Notes under the pieces: model-generated
The model's input: the letters and a program-made list of their open reading frames with translations, nothing else
Database searches by the model: none
What the model was told of the DNA's origin: nothing
Shown here: piece by piece, positions 8,109 to 15,870 of the stretch
Numbering within the stretch: position 1 is the first letter of the stretch
Layout: each line of letters opens with the position of its first letter
NCBI RefSeq assembly: GCF_002214545.1
Contig: NZ_CP015105.1
Location: forward strand, 930,001-994,000
Direction of reading: 5' to 3'
Length of the DNA: 64,000 nucleotides
Source of the DNA: Thermococcus thioreducens
GTDB lineage: Archaea > Methanobacteriota_B > Thermococci > Thermococcales > Thermococcaceae
Made by a program: the position numbers and the translations under genes

Positions 8109-8260
8109 ACTGACCTCCTCCCGGCTAAGGGCGAGGGTTCCACCGGGAAACCCCTAACCCAAGGGCAGGGAGGTTTGAGGGGTCTCATTCAGGCCCAAGA
8201 TAAAGTTGGGTCTTCAACCCCTCGGGGACGGTCTTGCCCCCGTTACCCCTCCTCTGAGCG
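8109..8260 (-). ncRNA. Probable right-end (omega) RNA of the TnpB element
   Basis: TnpB nucleases of IS605-type elements use an RNA made from the 3' end of tnpB through the right end of the element, with the flanking DNA as guide. Here the 3' end of tnpB and the following 75 bases contain GC-rich segments with pairing potential (for example GGGTTAGGGGTTTCCC and CCGGGAGGAGG), and the motif GAGACCCCTCAAACCTCCC is conserved with copy 2. The guide would be the sequence just outside, i.e. the 3' part of the C/D sRNA gene on the opposite strand. Presence of the RNA is inferred from the family, not shown. Confidence 0.4.
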
Positions 8261-9459
8261 TAAAGACCGCTCAGATTCGGGGTTATGGTTTTTACCGCCT
8301 TCCTCAAAATGTTAAACGCTCCAACTAAGTCTGCATTGAAAACAAGCCCCGTCGCGGGACACGAAAAAAGACCACGAACGAAGCGAGCCCCATCGTGGGG
8401 CCTCCCGCACACGGGACAAGTTTTAGAAGTGAAAGCCTCACCAACAACCACAACAGAGATACCATACTCCTCAGCCACTTCCCTCAAGCGTTTAATCACG
8501 TAATTAAACCGCCACACGTGGGAGAGGAGGAAATTCTGCCTTCTCCCCTTATCAGAGTTTCTGGCGATTCCCCTCGGATAACCAACGACAATTTTAGAAA
8601 CTCCCAAATCGTAAAGCCTTCTAACCGTTTGTCTTACAGCAGTGTTAATGTAGTGTTTTGCCTGAAGTTTCGCCTTCTTGTGAATTCTCTTGAGCTTCCT
8701 GCTCGTTTTAGCCCCACTCCTATTGAGTTTTGACTGATACTCTGCAATCTTCTTTCTCCAGTAGAAATCAATGCTTTTAAGTGGCCTTCCATTCACGAGG
8801 AAGCTTTTCCCGTTTTCAATGTAAACAGCCCTTAAGTTGTTCACGCCCAAGTCAATTCCAGCCGAAAGGTTGCCCAATGGGTCCCTTGGAACTTTAACCC
8901 ACTCACCATTTTCAAGCTTTTCCTCAACGTTAAAGCTCACGTGAGCATACCACTTCCTCTTAACGGGGTCGAAAGTGATTTCTAACCTTCCTTGCTTTCC
9001 CCTCGGGTGTATTCTTCCCTTGAATTGAATTTTTAGTCTTTTGAACTTTCCAAGGCCTTTGAGGATAAGTTTATTCCCTTCAATCTTGTACTGGTCATTC
9101 CTGGGGACAATTGAGGGTTTTCTCCTTCCATCTTCTTTGAGATAGTTTGGTGGTTTTGGCTTGAGCCAAGAGGAAAGTTCTCCGTTGCGTTTCTTCCTTA
9201 AGATTGAGAAGAACGAACGCCACGCTTCTGCGTTCTTCCTCGCTATTTGCTGGACTGTGGCAGAACCGATTTCCCGTTTGAACTCCTCGTAGACAGTTTT
9301 TTCAGTCTTGTTGAAGTCCACAATTTTGCCCTCGAAGAATTGTTGTCTTCTCATGTAGTTTACTCTGTTCCAGACTTTGACTCCAATGTCAACTAACTGG
9401 TGGAGGATTTTCTGTTGTTCTTTTGAGGGTTGGAGTTTGACTGTTACTGTTCTCTTCAT
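8185..9459 (-). CDS. tnpB: TnpB, RNA-guided nuclease of IS605 family, copy 1
   Basis: A 424-residue RuvC-fold protein, related to the ancestor of Cas12. The three RuvC acids are visible: D in GIDLGVNN, E in VVGEAFTS and D in FNADLVGAFNI. The zinc finger has CPVCGRPH but only one cysteine (FSCPATG) in the second half where CxxC is usual; copy 2 shares this. The N-terminus MKRTVTVKLQPSKEQQKIL is the normal family start. Length is typical (about 400), with no frameshift, so the nuclease is probably functional. It cannot move by itself without a TnpA supplied elsewhere. Confidence 0.93.
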   Translation of the reverse strand: MKRTVTVKLQPSKEQQKILHQLVDIGVKVWNRVNYMRRQQFFEGKIVDFNKTEKTVYEEFKREIGSATVQQIARKNAEAWRSFFSILRKKRNGELSSWLKPKPPNYLKEDGRRKPSIVPRNDQYKIEGNKLILKGLGKFKRLKIQFKGRIHPRGKQGRLEITFDPVKRKWYAHVSFNVEEKLENGEWVKVPRDPLGNLSAGIDLGVNNLRAVYIENGKSFLVNGRPLKSIDFYWRKKIAEYQSKLNRSGAKTSRKLKRIHKKAKLQAKHYINTAVRQTVRRLYDLGVSKIVVGYPRGIARNSDKGRRQNFLLSHVWRFNYVIKRLREVAEEYGISVVVVGEAFTSKTCPVCGRPHDGARFVRGLFSCPATGLVFNADLVGAFNILRKAVKTITPNLSGLYAQRRGNGGKTVPEGLKTQLYLGPE

Positions 9460-9593
9460 CCTAAAGTGTAGTGTGCGTTTTAGGCTTTAAAAGAGTGTCG
9501 CTTTCCTGTTTACTTGGTTTAATTGCTCGTTGGATGGTTTATTGCATCACCGCTGTGAACGGCGAGGCTTTCAAAAGAAAAATGTAAAAGAAA

Positions 9594-11333
9594 TCAGCGG
9601 AGGATTATGTTTAGCTTCCTCAGCCCTATTCGTATGCCGTACTCCTTTGAGACTTCGCGGAGGACGCGTCTTATTGCGTCTTCGATGTCCTTCTTTATCT
9701 TGCTCTCCGAGACCCCTGAGAATGATCCGAAGAGTCCCCCGGTTTCCTCCCTCAGGAAGCTTGCCTCAATATCAACCATCACCGTGGAGTCCCTGATTTC
9801 GTGGTTCATTTTGAGCCACTTGAATGTAACCCTGGGTATAAGCTTCATCTCCGCGTGAATCCTGGTCTTCAGGGCATCTATCGCCGGCTCTATGCGGCCT
9901 TTCAGCATGGCCTCCTCTGCTTCCTTTCTCTTCTCCTCAGTTAGGGGTGCCAACTCGTCTATCCCTGCCTGCTTAAGGAGCTGCTCAACCTCCTTCTCCA
10001 GAAGTTCTTTCTTTGCCAGAATCTCGGAAGCTTTGCTGGAGGTTGCCTTGGGGGCCTCCTTGGCGGCCTTTACAACGGCGGGGGTCAGGACTTCAACGTC
10101 GATGTTGTGGACGGTTATGTAGCGCTTTATTGACCTCCCGAGCTCTCTGGCGTGCCTTGTGAGGATGTCCCTGGCGATCCTCTCAACGGTCTCTTTGGTC
10201 ATCTCAGTCTCTCCGACCATGGACAGGTTAATCTCGAACTCTCTTCGTCCCCTGACATCGAAATACGCCTTCTTGACCCTTACTCCAGCTCCCTCCAGCT
10301 CGGTAATGACGGTTCTAGCGTAGGCGCTGAAATACGGCCAGACATCCTCAAGGACGGAGAGGCTTATCCTTCCGTCCTTTGTCACGTTGCCCGTCTTCTT
10401 TTTGTCCCTGTCCACGATCTCCTGGGGCTTAATCTCCTGCCCGTCTATCACCACGCTGACGTCCCTGACTATGGGCTTGACCTCGGCTTCCCTGAGAAGA
10501 ACCGGCGCATATTTGCTGACTGCATGGAGCATCCTCTTCTCCGCGATTTCTATGTCCCTGGAACTGCCATCGGAGTTGCCATATATGTGGACGTTTAGGT
10601 AAACCACACCCTCGCCAACGTTTGCGTCGAATTCAATCTTGTTGATCCTCAGCCCTTTGATCCTTTTGGCTTCCTTAAGCAGATCCTCGGCATATGCCTG
10701 AAACGCCCTTTCCGGAAGCTCTCCCCCGGTGAGATTGACGATAACTTCTGGCTTTTCCGGAGGAGCAGGTTTTTTCGCCTCTTCCTTCGGAGGAGCGGAG
10801 ACAGAGGGCTTCTCCTCAGTGATGACCTCGGTCTTTTCCTCCGCCTGTGCTTCCCTCACTGCCGGGACTGCCTTGGGGACTTCCTGCGTAGCGGTCACCG
10901 GGACTGCTGATTCTGTCTTTTCCTCTTCCCTTTTCGGCGGGCCCTCCTCTGCCTTTTTGAACAGCTCGTTTAGGGGTATTTTCGGTGTCTGCACGTACAC
11001 ATCAACGTTATCGGCTATTGAAAGCTTGATTTCCAGCTCATCTAGGGTATAAACGTCAACGACCATGGGTTTACCGATGAGTGACTTCAGCAGAGTGATT
11101 GCCTCTTCTCCAGTGAGGCCCTGCTTTTTGTCCACGAGAAGGCATTCGGCAGCGAGTATCTTGGAGCGGTCGAGGAGTATTGTCATATAGTACTTCCCGG
11201 CGGAGTCCTTGGCGAATATCTTTAGAAACGCGCCGCTGCCCTTTGAGAGGCCTTTCTGGATGAGCTCTCCCAGCTCCCCCGCCGAAGTTACTACCATGTT
11301 TTCAATGAGTGGTTGCTTGTCCGGCAACTGCAT
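9594..11333 (-). CDS. DUF2226 family protein, long form
   Basis: A cytosolic protein of 579 residues with unknown function. The N-terminal domain (about 1-130) contains a run resembling a small alpha/beta sensor (GAFLKIFAKDSAGKYYMTIL). A Glu/Pro/Ala-rich linker covers about 130-195. Three alpha/beta segments follow, each with long beta strands and helices, and the C-terminus ends in RIGLRKLNIILR. It shares its order of segments with the protein at 1844-2875. The start at 11333 (MQLPDKQP) has GGTGAT 4 bases upstream; two in-frame ATGs lie 6 and 12 bases before it. A TATATATA box is at 11349-11357, very close to the start, so leaders are very short. Confidence 0.75.
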   Translation of the reverse strand: MQLPDKQPLIENMVVTSAGELGELIQKGLSKGSGAFLKIFAKDSAGKYYMTILLDRSKILAAECLLVDKKQGLTGEEAITLLKSLIGKPMVVDVYTLDELEIKLSIADNVDVYVQTPKIPLNELFKKAEEGPPKREEEKTESAVPVTATQEVPKAVPAVREAQAEEKTEVITEEKPSVSAPPKEEAKKPAPPEKPEVIVNLTGGELPERAFQAYAEDLLKEAKRIKGLRINKIEFDANVGEGVVYLNVHIYGNSDGSSRDIEIAEKRMLHAVSKYAPVLLREAEVKPIVRDVSVVIDGQEIKPQEIVDRDKKKTGNVTKDGRISLSVLEDVWPYFSAYARTVITELEGAGVRVKKAYFDVRGRREFEINLSMVGETEMTKETVERIARDILTRHARELGRSIKRYITVHNIDVEVLTPAVVKAAKEAPKATSSKASEILAKKELLEKEVEQLLKQAGIDELAPLTEEKRKEAEEAMLKGRIEPAIDALKTRIHAEMKLIPRVTFKWLKMNHEIRDSTVMVDIEASFLREETGGLFGSFSGVSESKIKKDIEDAIRRVLREVSKEYGIRIGLRKLNIILR

Positions 11334-11447
11334 GCTCATCACCATTAGCTATATATATCCTTCCGCCAAAGAAATCCCGAAAGGAATTCACCGTCTTAGT
11401 ATATCGGCGCTTGTATTTAAACATTATTGTGCAAAAAGGTGAGAAAC

Positions 11448-12911
11448 ATGCGGGTGCTGATACTTGGAGGCGGGGCAATCGGCCGCTCAATAGCAGACTC
11501 CCTCAAAGGAGAGTTTGAGATTATGATCATTGAGAAGGATCAGCTTCGGGCAAAAGCTCTCGAAGAGAGTGGGTTCCAGGTCATTCACGGGGACTTTTCA
11601 TACACCGCAACACTGCTAAAGGCGGGCATAGATAAGGCCGAGCTGGTTATAATCACTGTGATGGACGTGGATACAATAAAGAAAACAGTCTACGTAATAA
11701 GGACAAATAACAGGGACGTTCCAATTCTCACTGTCATTCCTGACGAGGTTAGTCTTGACGAACTTGTTTCGCAGATTAACGAGGATTTTGAGGCAGATGT
11801 CAAGGTTGACTATGCAATTTCACCCAGAAATGCCCTCAAGGACGCTGTGGTCAGGACGGTCGAAATGCTCGGTGAGAAGAAGAATGCCAACCTGCTTGTG
11901 AAAAAGCTCAAAGAGCTGAAGGCAAAGAGCGACTCCCTCCTCATAGTCATGCACGACAATCCCGACCCGGACTCAATAGCCAGTGCAACGGCCTTGAGCG
12001 TCATAGCCCAGACCCTTGGCTTTAAGACCCATATAGTGTACGGAGGCGAAATAACTCACCACGAAAACAGGGCGTTTGTTAACCTGCTTGGGGTTGACAT
12101 AAGGAAGATTTCCCGCGGTTCCTATGAGCTCAAGCGCTATCCGTTCATAGCCCTCGTGGACTGCCAGCCCAACGGAAACCTGACGGTACTGGAGGGCAAT
12201 GACTACGAAAAGATAAAGATACTGATCGACCATCACCAGATACTCCAGCACCTCCAGGATCTCCTTCCGGACGATGCTTTCCTTGACATAAGGCCGGAGG
12301 TAAACTCTTCATCAGCGATACTGGCGGAGTATCTCCGGACCCTTAACATCTCGGTCACACCCGTCCTTGGAACGGCGCTCTTCTACGGTATCTATATCGA
12401 CACCAAGAAGTTCTCCAAGCTTAGTCATGTTGATTTAAAGGCGATAGAGTTCCTTGCCGGAAAGGTCGACTACGAGCTCCTTGATAAGATAGAGCACCCT
12501 GACATAAGCACCGAGACTGCTGAGATTCTTGCCAAGGCCATAATGAACCGCCGCATCTACAAGAACGTTGTCGTCAGTAACGTTGGATTCATAACGAACC
12601 GCGACGCGATAGCAGAATCGGCTGACTTCCTCCTTCGCCTTGAGGGAATAACCACTGTCCTCGTTTTCGGCATCGTTGATGACAGGATAGAGATTTCCGC
12701 AAGAACCCGTGATGTCAGGGTCAACATAGGGAAGGTCCTGAAGGAGGCCTTTGGTGACATAGGTAGTGGCGGCGGCCACGCACAGTCGGGGGGTGCGAGA
12801 ATCCCGCTGGGGATCTTCAAGCTTGCCAGAGACAAGAGCTCACTGCTGAGGCTGGCAGAAGAGGCGATAACGGAGAAGTTCCTGGAGGCATTAAAAGTTA
12901 AAGAAGGCTGA
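11448..12911 (+). CDS. TrkA-N / DHH-DHHA1 phosphoesterase fusion
   Basis: A 487-residue two-part protein. Residues 1-130 form an NAD-binding TrkA-N (RCK-like) domain with VLILGGGAIGRSIADSL. Residues about 160-480 form a DHH phosphoesterase: motif I HDNPDPDSIAS, the DHH signature LIDHHQ, and the C-terminal DHHA1 motif GSGGGHAQSGGA. DHH-DHHA1 enzymes cleave short oligonucleotides or cyclic dinucleotides such as c-di-AMP; an RCK-like domain could sense NAD(H) or a dinucleotide and control the esterase. This reading is inference. The ATG at 11448 follows AAGGTGAG at good spacing; an upstream GTG at 11427 lacks a site. Confidence 0.88.
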   Translation: MRVLILGGGAIGRSIADSLKGEFEIMIIEKDQLRAKALEESGFQVIHGDFSYTATLLKAGIDKAELVIITVMDVDTIKKTVYVIRTNNRDVPILTVIPDEVSLDELVSQINEDFEADVKVDYAISPRNALKDAVVRTVEMLGEKKNANLLVKKLKELKAKSDSLLIVMHDNPDPDSIASATALSVIAQTLGFKTHIVYGGEITHHENRAFVNLLGVDIRKISRGSYELKRYPFIALVDCQPNGNLTVLEGNDYEKIKILIDHHQILQHLQDLLPDDAFLDIRPEVNSSSAILAEYLRTLNISVTPVLGTALFYGIYIDTKKFSKLSHVDLKAIEFLAGKVDYELLDKIEHPDISTETAEILAKAIMNRRIYKNVVVSNVGFITNRDAIAESADFLLRLEGITTVLVFGIVDDRIEISARTRDVRVNIGKVLKEAFGDIGSGGGHAQSGGARIPLGIFKLARDKSSLLRLAEEAITEKFLEALKVKEG

Positions 12912-12912
12912 C

Positions 12913-13122
12913 TCACTCCTCCTTTGCTTTTACCAGTATTATGTCCCCTATCGCGGTAACCCTGTCGTAGGGGACACCTACCTTCTCCCCGGGGAGGCCC
13001 AAAGCGAGTACCCTTGCCCGCCCTCTGTCTATTTCGATTAGAATCTCATCGACGTAGCCGATGTAATAACCCTTGGTGTTGTATATCTGCTTCCCATAGA
13101 GCCTTGAGAGACGCATCACCAT
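12913..13122 (-). CDS. PRC-barrel domain protein
   Basis: A 69-residue single-domain protein. The sequence RLSRLYGKQIYNTKGYYIGY, followed by DEILIEID and KVGVPYDRVTAIGDIILVK, is a PRC-barrel beta fold as in RimM and archaeal small PRC proteins. Such proteins occur in RNA processing and in archaeal cell division (CdpB-type). I cannot choose between these roles. The ATG at 13122 has GGTGAT 4 bases upstream. It is the last gene of the minus-strand group from translin through riboflavin kinase, and its stop codon is one base from the end of the convergent DHH gene. Confidence 0.82.
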   Translation of the reverse strand: MVMRLSRLYGKQIYNTKGYYIGYVDEILIEIDRGRARVLALGLPGEKVGVPYDRVTAIGDIILVKAKEE

Positions 13123-13163
13123 TTTAATCACCGGACTAGGTTGTTGGTGGACATATTTAAACG

Positions 13164-13682
13164 TTACCTCCTCGGGATGTTTTTGGCCATGGTGAATGCC
13201 CATCTCCCCAAGACCGCAAAAAAGGCCAGTATTGCCCCCATGACACCCACAGTGAAGAGGCCGACGACTGCACCTTCCGAACCCTGCAGGGGCTGGTAGC
13301 CCTTGAACGTCAGCATTGCGACTGTAAAGCCTCCAAAGTACGTTATAGGCACCAGAAACATGTCGAGAAAGCCGTTAGCACTTACAAGTATCATGACCGC
13401 CACGACAACGGCAAGGAACGCGTACACATCGCTGGAGCCAACTGTCTTAACCATCCAGAGGCCCGCGAGAAGGGTTGTTGCCGTGAATCCCAGGGGGAAG
13501 GCGTATGCAGATGCCCGTGTGTCCGTTGGATACCTCGCCCCCAAAAGCGCTCCAGCCAGCATTCCTATGTATATTAAATACACAAAGTTCTCGTTCTTCA
13601 CAGGAGAGTACATCCCAACGGCTATGACAAATCCTACGAAGGCACCGATGCCGGCCCAGGTAAGTACCGAACGCCAGTTCAT
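13164..13682 (-). CDS. DUF1097-like membrane protein
   Basis: A 172-residue integral membrane protein with five or six hydrophobic helices (for example [20 protein letters not shown] at the N-terminus and [20 protein letters not shown] near the C-terminus). It ends with the basic MAKNIPRR. I place it only tentatively with small DUF1097-like membrane proteins. Its start overlaps the stop of ribK by 4 bases (ATGA), so it is translated with the riboflavin kinase gene. A role in flavin traffic would be a guess from position alone. Confidence 0.65.
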   Translation of the reverse strand: MNWRSVLTWAGIGAFVGFVIAVGMYSPVKNENFVYLIYIGMLAGALLGARYPTDTRASAYAFPLGFTATTLLAGLWMVKTVGSSDVYAFLAVVVAVMILVSANGFLDMFLVPITYFGGFTVAMLTFKGYQPLQGSEGAVVGLFTVGVMGAILAFFAVLGRWAFTMAKNIPRR

Positions 13683-14317
13683 CCTCTCACAACCTTAACG
13701 GTTACTCTGCTCCCGTCCTTGAGCCCCAGCTTCTCCCTGAGGTACACAGGGGCAACTATCTCAGCTATTTTCGGTGGGTGAACGGTTCGGGAGGGTATGA
13801 CTATTGCTCCCTCAACATCACCTATCTGGACGCGGTAGGCTTTAACATCGCCAAATGTCCGCCCCTCCTTTGAGAATCCGGGCAGAATTACAGGCCTAAC
13901 GCCACAAAACGCATCAAAGACAGTCTTTGGAAACAGCACACGGACGTTTAATGTCCCGGGATACGGATCGAAGCCAAGATACTCCCTTATCAGGTGAGAA
14001 TACTGTCTGACATAGTATGCCCCCTCTCCGATTCCTGATATGACCTCACCGATTATTATACCGTTGTAGAGGGCCTCAGAGATAGCATCACAGAGGCTTT
14101 CTAGAAATGCCAGCCCTTCGGTACTTATTTCAACGTAGGTCTTTCTCCCGAGCACGTCCTTTTCTATTAGTCCCTCCTCTTCCATCTCCTCAAAGAGCCG
14201 GAGAACTGACTGTGGGGAGATACCCAGCTCGTTGGCGAGCTCTCTCAGGGTTATCTTTATCTTTCTGCCAAGCGCGCCTTTCCGGGCGAGCAGTATAAGC
14301 ATTTGAATCCTTTTCAT
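13679..14317 (-). CDS. ribK: HTH-domain CTP-dependent riboflavin kinase
   Basis: Makes FMN from riboflavin with CTP as phosphate donor, the archaeal replacement for RibF. The protein has 212 residues. Residues 1-90 form a winged helix-turn-helix ([20 protein letters not shown]). The kinase domain starts at about 90 with [18 protein letters not shown], contains [12 protein letters not shown], the nucleotide/flavin site seen in RibK, and [12 protein letters not shown] near the end. The HTH fusion is common in Euryarchaeota and suggests the same protein controls riboflavin genes. It overlaps the endonuclease V gene upstream and the membrane gene downstream. Confidence 0.9.
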   Translation of the reverse strand: MKRIQMLILLARKGALGRKIKITLRELANELGISPQSVLRLFEEMEEEGLIEKDVLGRKTYVEISTEGLAFLESLCDAISEALYNGIIIGEVISGIGEGAYYVRQYSHLIREYLGFDPYPGTLNVRVLFPKTVFDAFCGVRPVILPGFSKEGRTFGDVKAYRVQIGDVEGAIVIPSRTVHPPKIAEIVAPVYLREKLGLKDGSRVTVKVVRG

Positions 14318-14886
14318 AGCGTTCCCCTCTTTGACAGCCTGTCAGCGAGCTTCAACGGTATGGGATAGCCGTCCTCAAGCAAAGACGCGACGATTCTCAC
14401 CGCAGACTCTAAATCGATTAAGTGCCCGACGCTTACATAAGCTTTTCCCACCTTTATGAATCGCTCCTCCGCGACTCCCTTCAGGGGCTTTTTGGCGACA
14501 CCAATCGTTGGTTTTCCGAGCAACAGGCCGATGTGGGAAGCGAGGCCGTACCCCCGGGGATGCGCCCTCCCGTGCCCCTCGACAAGAAGGACGTCAAAGC
14601 TCTCGCCTCCAACGGCCAAGAGCACCGGTCTTGTCTCCCTCAGGAAAAAGAATGTGGGGATGTAGGGAAAGGCAACTCTCATCTCGATTACCCTGGTTTT
14701 CAGGATCCTGCAGTCAGGAAAGGAGCAGAGGACAAAGGCCGCCCTGGCGGTATTTCCGTAGGAGACATCGACTGCCCCGACGGTTTTTATTCTCTCCGCC
14801 TCAACTGGTCTTTCCACTATCCTCCGGGCAAGCTTCCGCTGGAGCTCTCCAATTTTCCTGAGCTTTTTGTCCATTTCATTAATCAC
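14314..14886 (-). CDS. nfi: Endonuclease V (deoxyinosine repair)
   Basis: Cuts the second phosphodiester bond 3' of deoxyinosine produced by adenine deamination, a lesion frequent at high temperature. The 190-residue length fits the archaeal enzymes. Motifs visible are VGAVDVSYG (catalytic Asp), [12 protein letters not shown] (the PYIP substrate wedge plus Glu), [19 protein letters not shown] (catalytic Asp/Glu and His region) and [10 protein letters not shown]. The likely start is a GTG (MINEMDKKL) with AGGTGA 4 bases upstream. It lies 28 bases after the translin gene and overlaps ribK by 4 bases. Confidence 0.93.
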   Translation of the reverse strand: MINEMDKKLRKIGELQRKLARRIVERPVEAERIKTVGAVDVSYGNTARAAFVLCSFPDCRILKTRVIEMRVAFPYIPTFFFLRETRPVLLAVGGESFDVLLVEGHGRAHPRGYGLASHIGLLLGKPTIGVAKKPLKGVAEERFIKVGKAYVSVGHLIDLESAVRIVASLLEDGYPIPLKLADRLSKRGTL

Positions 14887-14914
14887 ATAATCACCTAATT
14901 ATGTAATTAAGTAA

Positions 14915-15538
14915 TTATTTGCTATCATTTGCCACCGCCTCAAGCTTCTCCTCCAGCGTTCTGCTCAGCTTTGCCCTCGTCAGGTCTTCAAGGGTTCTCT
15001 CCAGTATGTGTCTTGCCTGATCCTGCTTCTGACGCACGTTGACAAGCCCTTTGGGGTACTCAAGGACCATGAGATCTTCGTAGACCTCCTCCATGAAGCG
15101 GTAGGTCCTCTCAGCTTCATCCAGGTTTCCGTCGAGCAGCAGGAGGAGGAAGTGCCTTCTCAGCTCACCTATAAAGTCCCCAATCCCGAGTGCATAATCG
15201 GCGTGGGGTACCCCGAGTTCCTGGGGCGACGGGAACTTTCTTCCCGTTCTATACGCAAGGAATAGGGTCGCCTCCACGAACTCCTGGTGGGCGTTCTGGA
15301 CGTAACCGCTGTGGTATAGGTCAGGGTGCTCCCTGAGCTTTTCACTGAGCTCTTCAACCTTCCTGCGGGCCAGTTTCAGTCTTTCCTCTGCTTTCGCCAT
15401 CTCACCCCTGTGAAGGGCTTTTATGGCGTCCCCACTGAGCCTCACGATTTCGCGGGTGAGCCTCAGTGCCTCTTCCCTAAGAGCGTCCTTCTCGTCGAGA
15501 ACCTCGCGTATCTCACTTATAATTTCCTTCAGTCCCAT
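14915..15538 (-). CDS. Archaeal translin-family RNA-binding protein
   Basis: A 207-residue all-helical protein. The central segment DLYHSGYVQNAHQEFVEA, with GDFIGELRRHFLLLLLDGN and later VRQKQDQARHILERTLEDL, matches translin, which forms ring-shaped octamers that bind single-stranded RNA and DNA and with TRAX degrades RNA. The conserved GD(F/Y)xGELRR segment is a strong marker. No partner TRAX gene is nearby. Translation starts at an ATG with GGTGGGAGC before it, and the TATA box TTTTTAAG is at 15567-15575. It heads the minus-strand group with endonuclease V and riboflavin kinase. Confidence 0.87.
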   Translation of the reverse strand: MGLKEIISEIREVLDEKDALREEALRLTREIVRLSGDAIKALHRGEMAKAEERLKLARRKVEELSEKLREHPDLYHSGYVQNAHQEFVEATLFLAYRTGRKFPSPQELGVPHADYALGIGDFIGELRRHFLLLLLDGNLDEAERTYRFMEEVYEDLMVLEYPKGLVNVRQKQDQARHILERTLEDLTRAKLSRTLEEKLEAVANDSK

Positions 15539-15573
15539 GCTCCCACCGAGAAAAGTTGTCCTGAAGGCTTAAA

Positions 15574-15730
15574 AAGTGTAGGCCCGGCCGATCCCCCGCC
15601 TTCATGGAGTGCCCAACGGCTCCCTCAGGCAGTCCGGAGGCCAAGCCCTGTCCGCCCGGCATCGTCGCACCCGCTCATCGCTGCCCTAACGCTCCCGGGC
15701 CCGGGCCACCGGGCGTGTCGGATGCCTTCG
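15574..15730 (-). ncRNA. Double-hairpin H/ACA guide RNA
   Basis: Read on the minus strand. Hairpin 1 (15715 to 15653) has basal stem CGCCCGGU/GCCGGGCG, then G-ACA (15651-15649). Its upper stem CCCG/CGGG carries a kink-turn-like GGGAG...GAUGA. Hairpin 2 (15647 to 15580) has a 10-bp basal stem GGGCUUGGCC/GGCCGGGCCU followed directly by ACA (15579-15577), and an upper stem GCCU/AGGC with a canonical kink-turn: GA-GGGAG...CUCC-A-UGA. Pockets of 8-9 bases flank both upper stems. A TATA box CTTAAAATTT at 15751-15760 predicts a start near 15730. It would guide pseudouridylation; targets were not identified. SRP RNA was considered and dismissed. Confidence 0.8.
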
Positions 15731-15814
15731 TTATGGAAAATTTTCGGGAAAAATTTTAAGGATTTCGGATTTAATAACTACTGGGAATATTACGTATATA
15801 GCTTCATGCCGAAA

Positions 15815-15823
15815 ATTATATAA
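15815..15823 (+). promoter_or_regulatory. AdoMet synthetase promoter TATA box
   Basis: ATTATATAAG lies at 15815-15824, giving a predicted transcription start near 15845 and a leader of about 25 bases. The leader contains GAGGTGA at 15859-15865, 5 bases before the ATG chosen at 15871. Confidence 0.65.
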
Positions 15824-15870
15824 GCAGATGAACAGACCCGTCCATGCAAATCAGGAAAGAGGTGACGATC

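Larger units (their letters stand above)
8109..9572 (-). mobile_element. IS605-family TnpB-only element, copy 1
   Basis: The element contains only tnpB; no Y1 transposase (tnpA) is present. Its left end (near 9572, minus-strand start) is recognised by AAGCCTCGCC followed by a short imperfect hairpin, matching the left end of the copy at 38627. Its right end (near 8109) carries GGGAGGAGGTCAG in minus-strand sense, also shared with copy 2. The shared tracts GAGACCCCTCAAACCTCCC downstream of tnpB mark the conserved right-end scaffold. Boundaries were set by comparing the two copies and may be off by a few bases. The right end touches the C/D sRNA gene. Confidence 0.75.

Noticed and set aside
13679-14317. 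Plain winged-HTH transcription regulator
   Set aside because: The HTH covers only the first 90 residues; the rest has the CTP-dependent riboflavin kinase motifs.
15574-15730. SRP 7S RNA or RNase P RNA
   Set aside because: The segment is only about 150 bases, lacks the SRP helix 8 and Alu-type UGUAA motifs, and lacks RNase P signatures. ACA boxes and kink-turns favour H/ACA.
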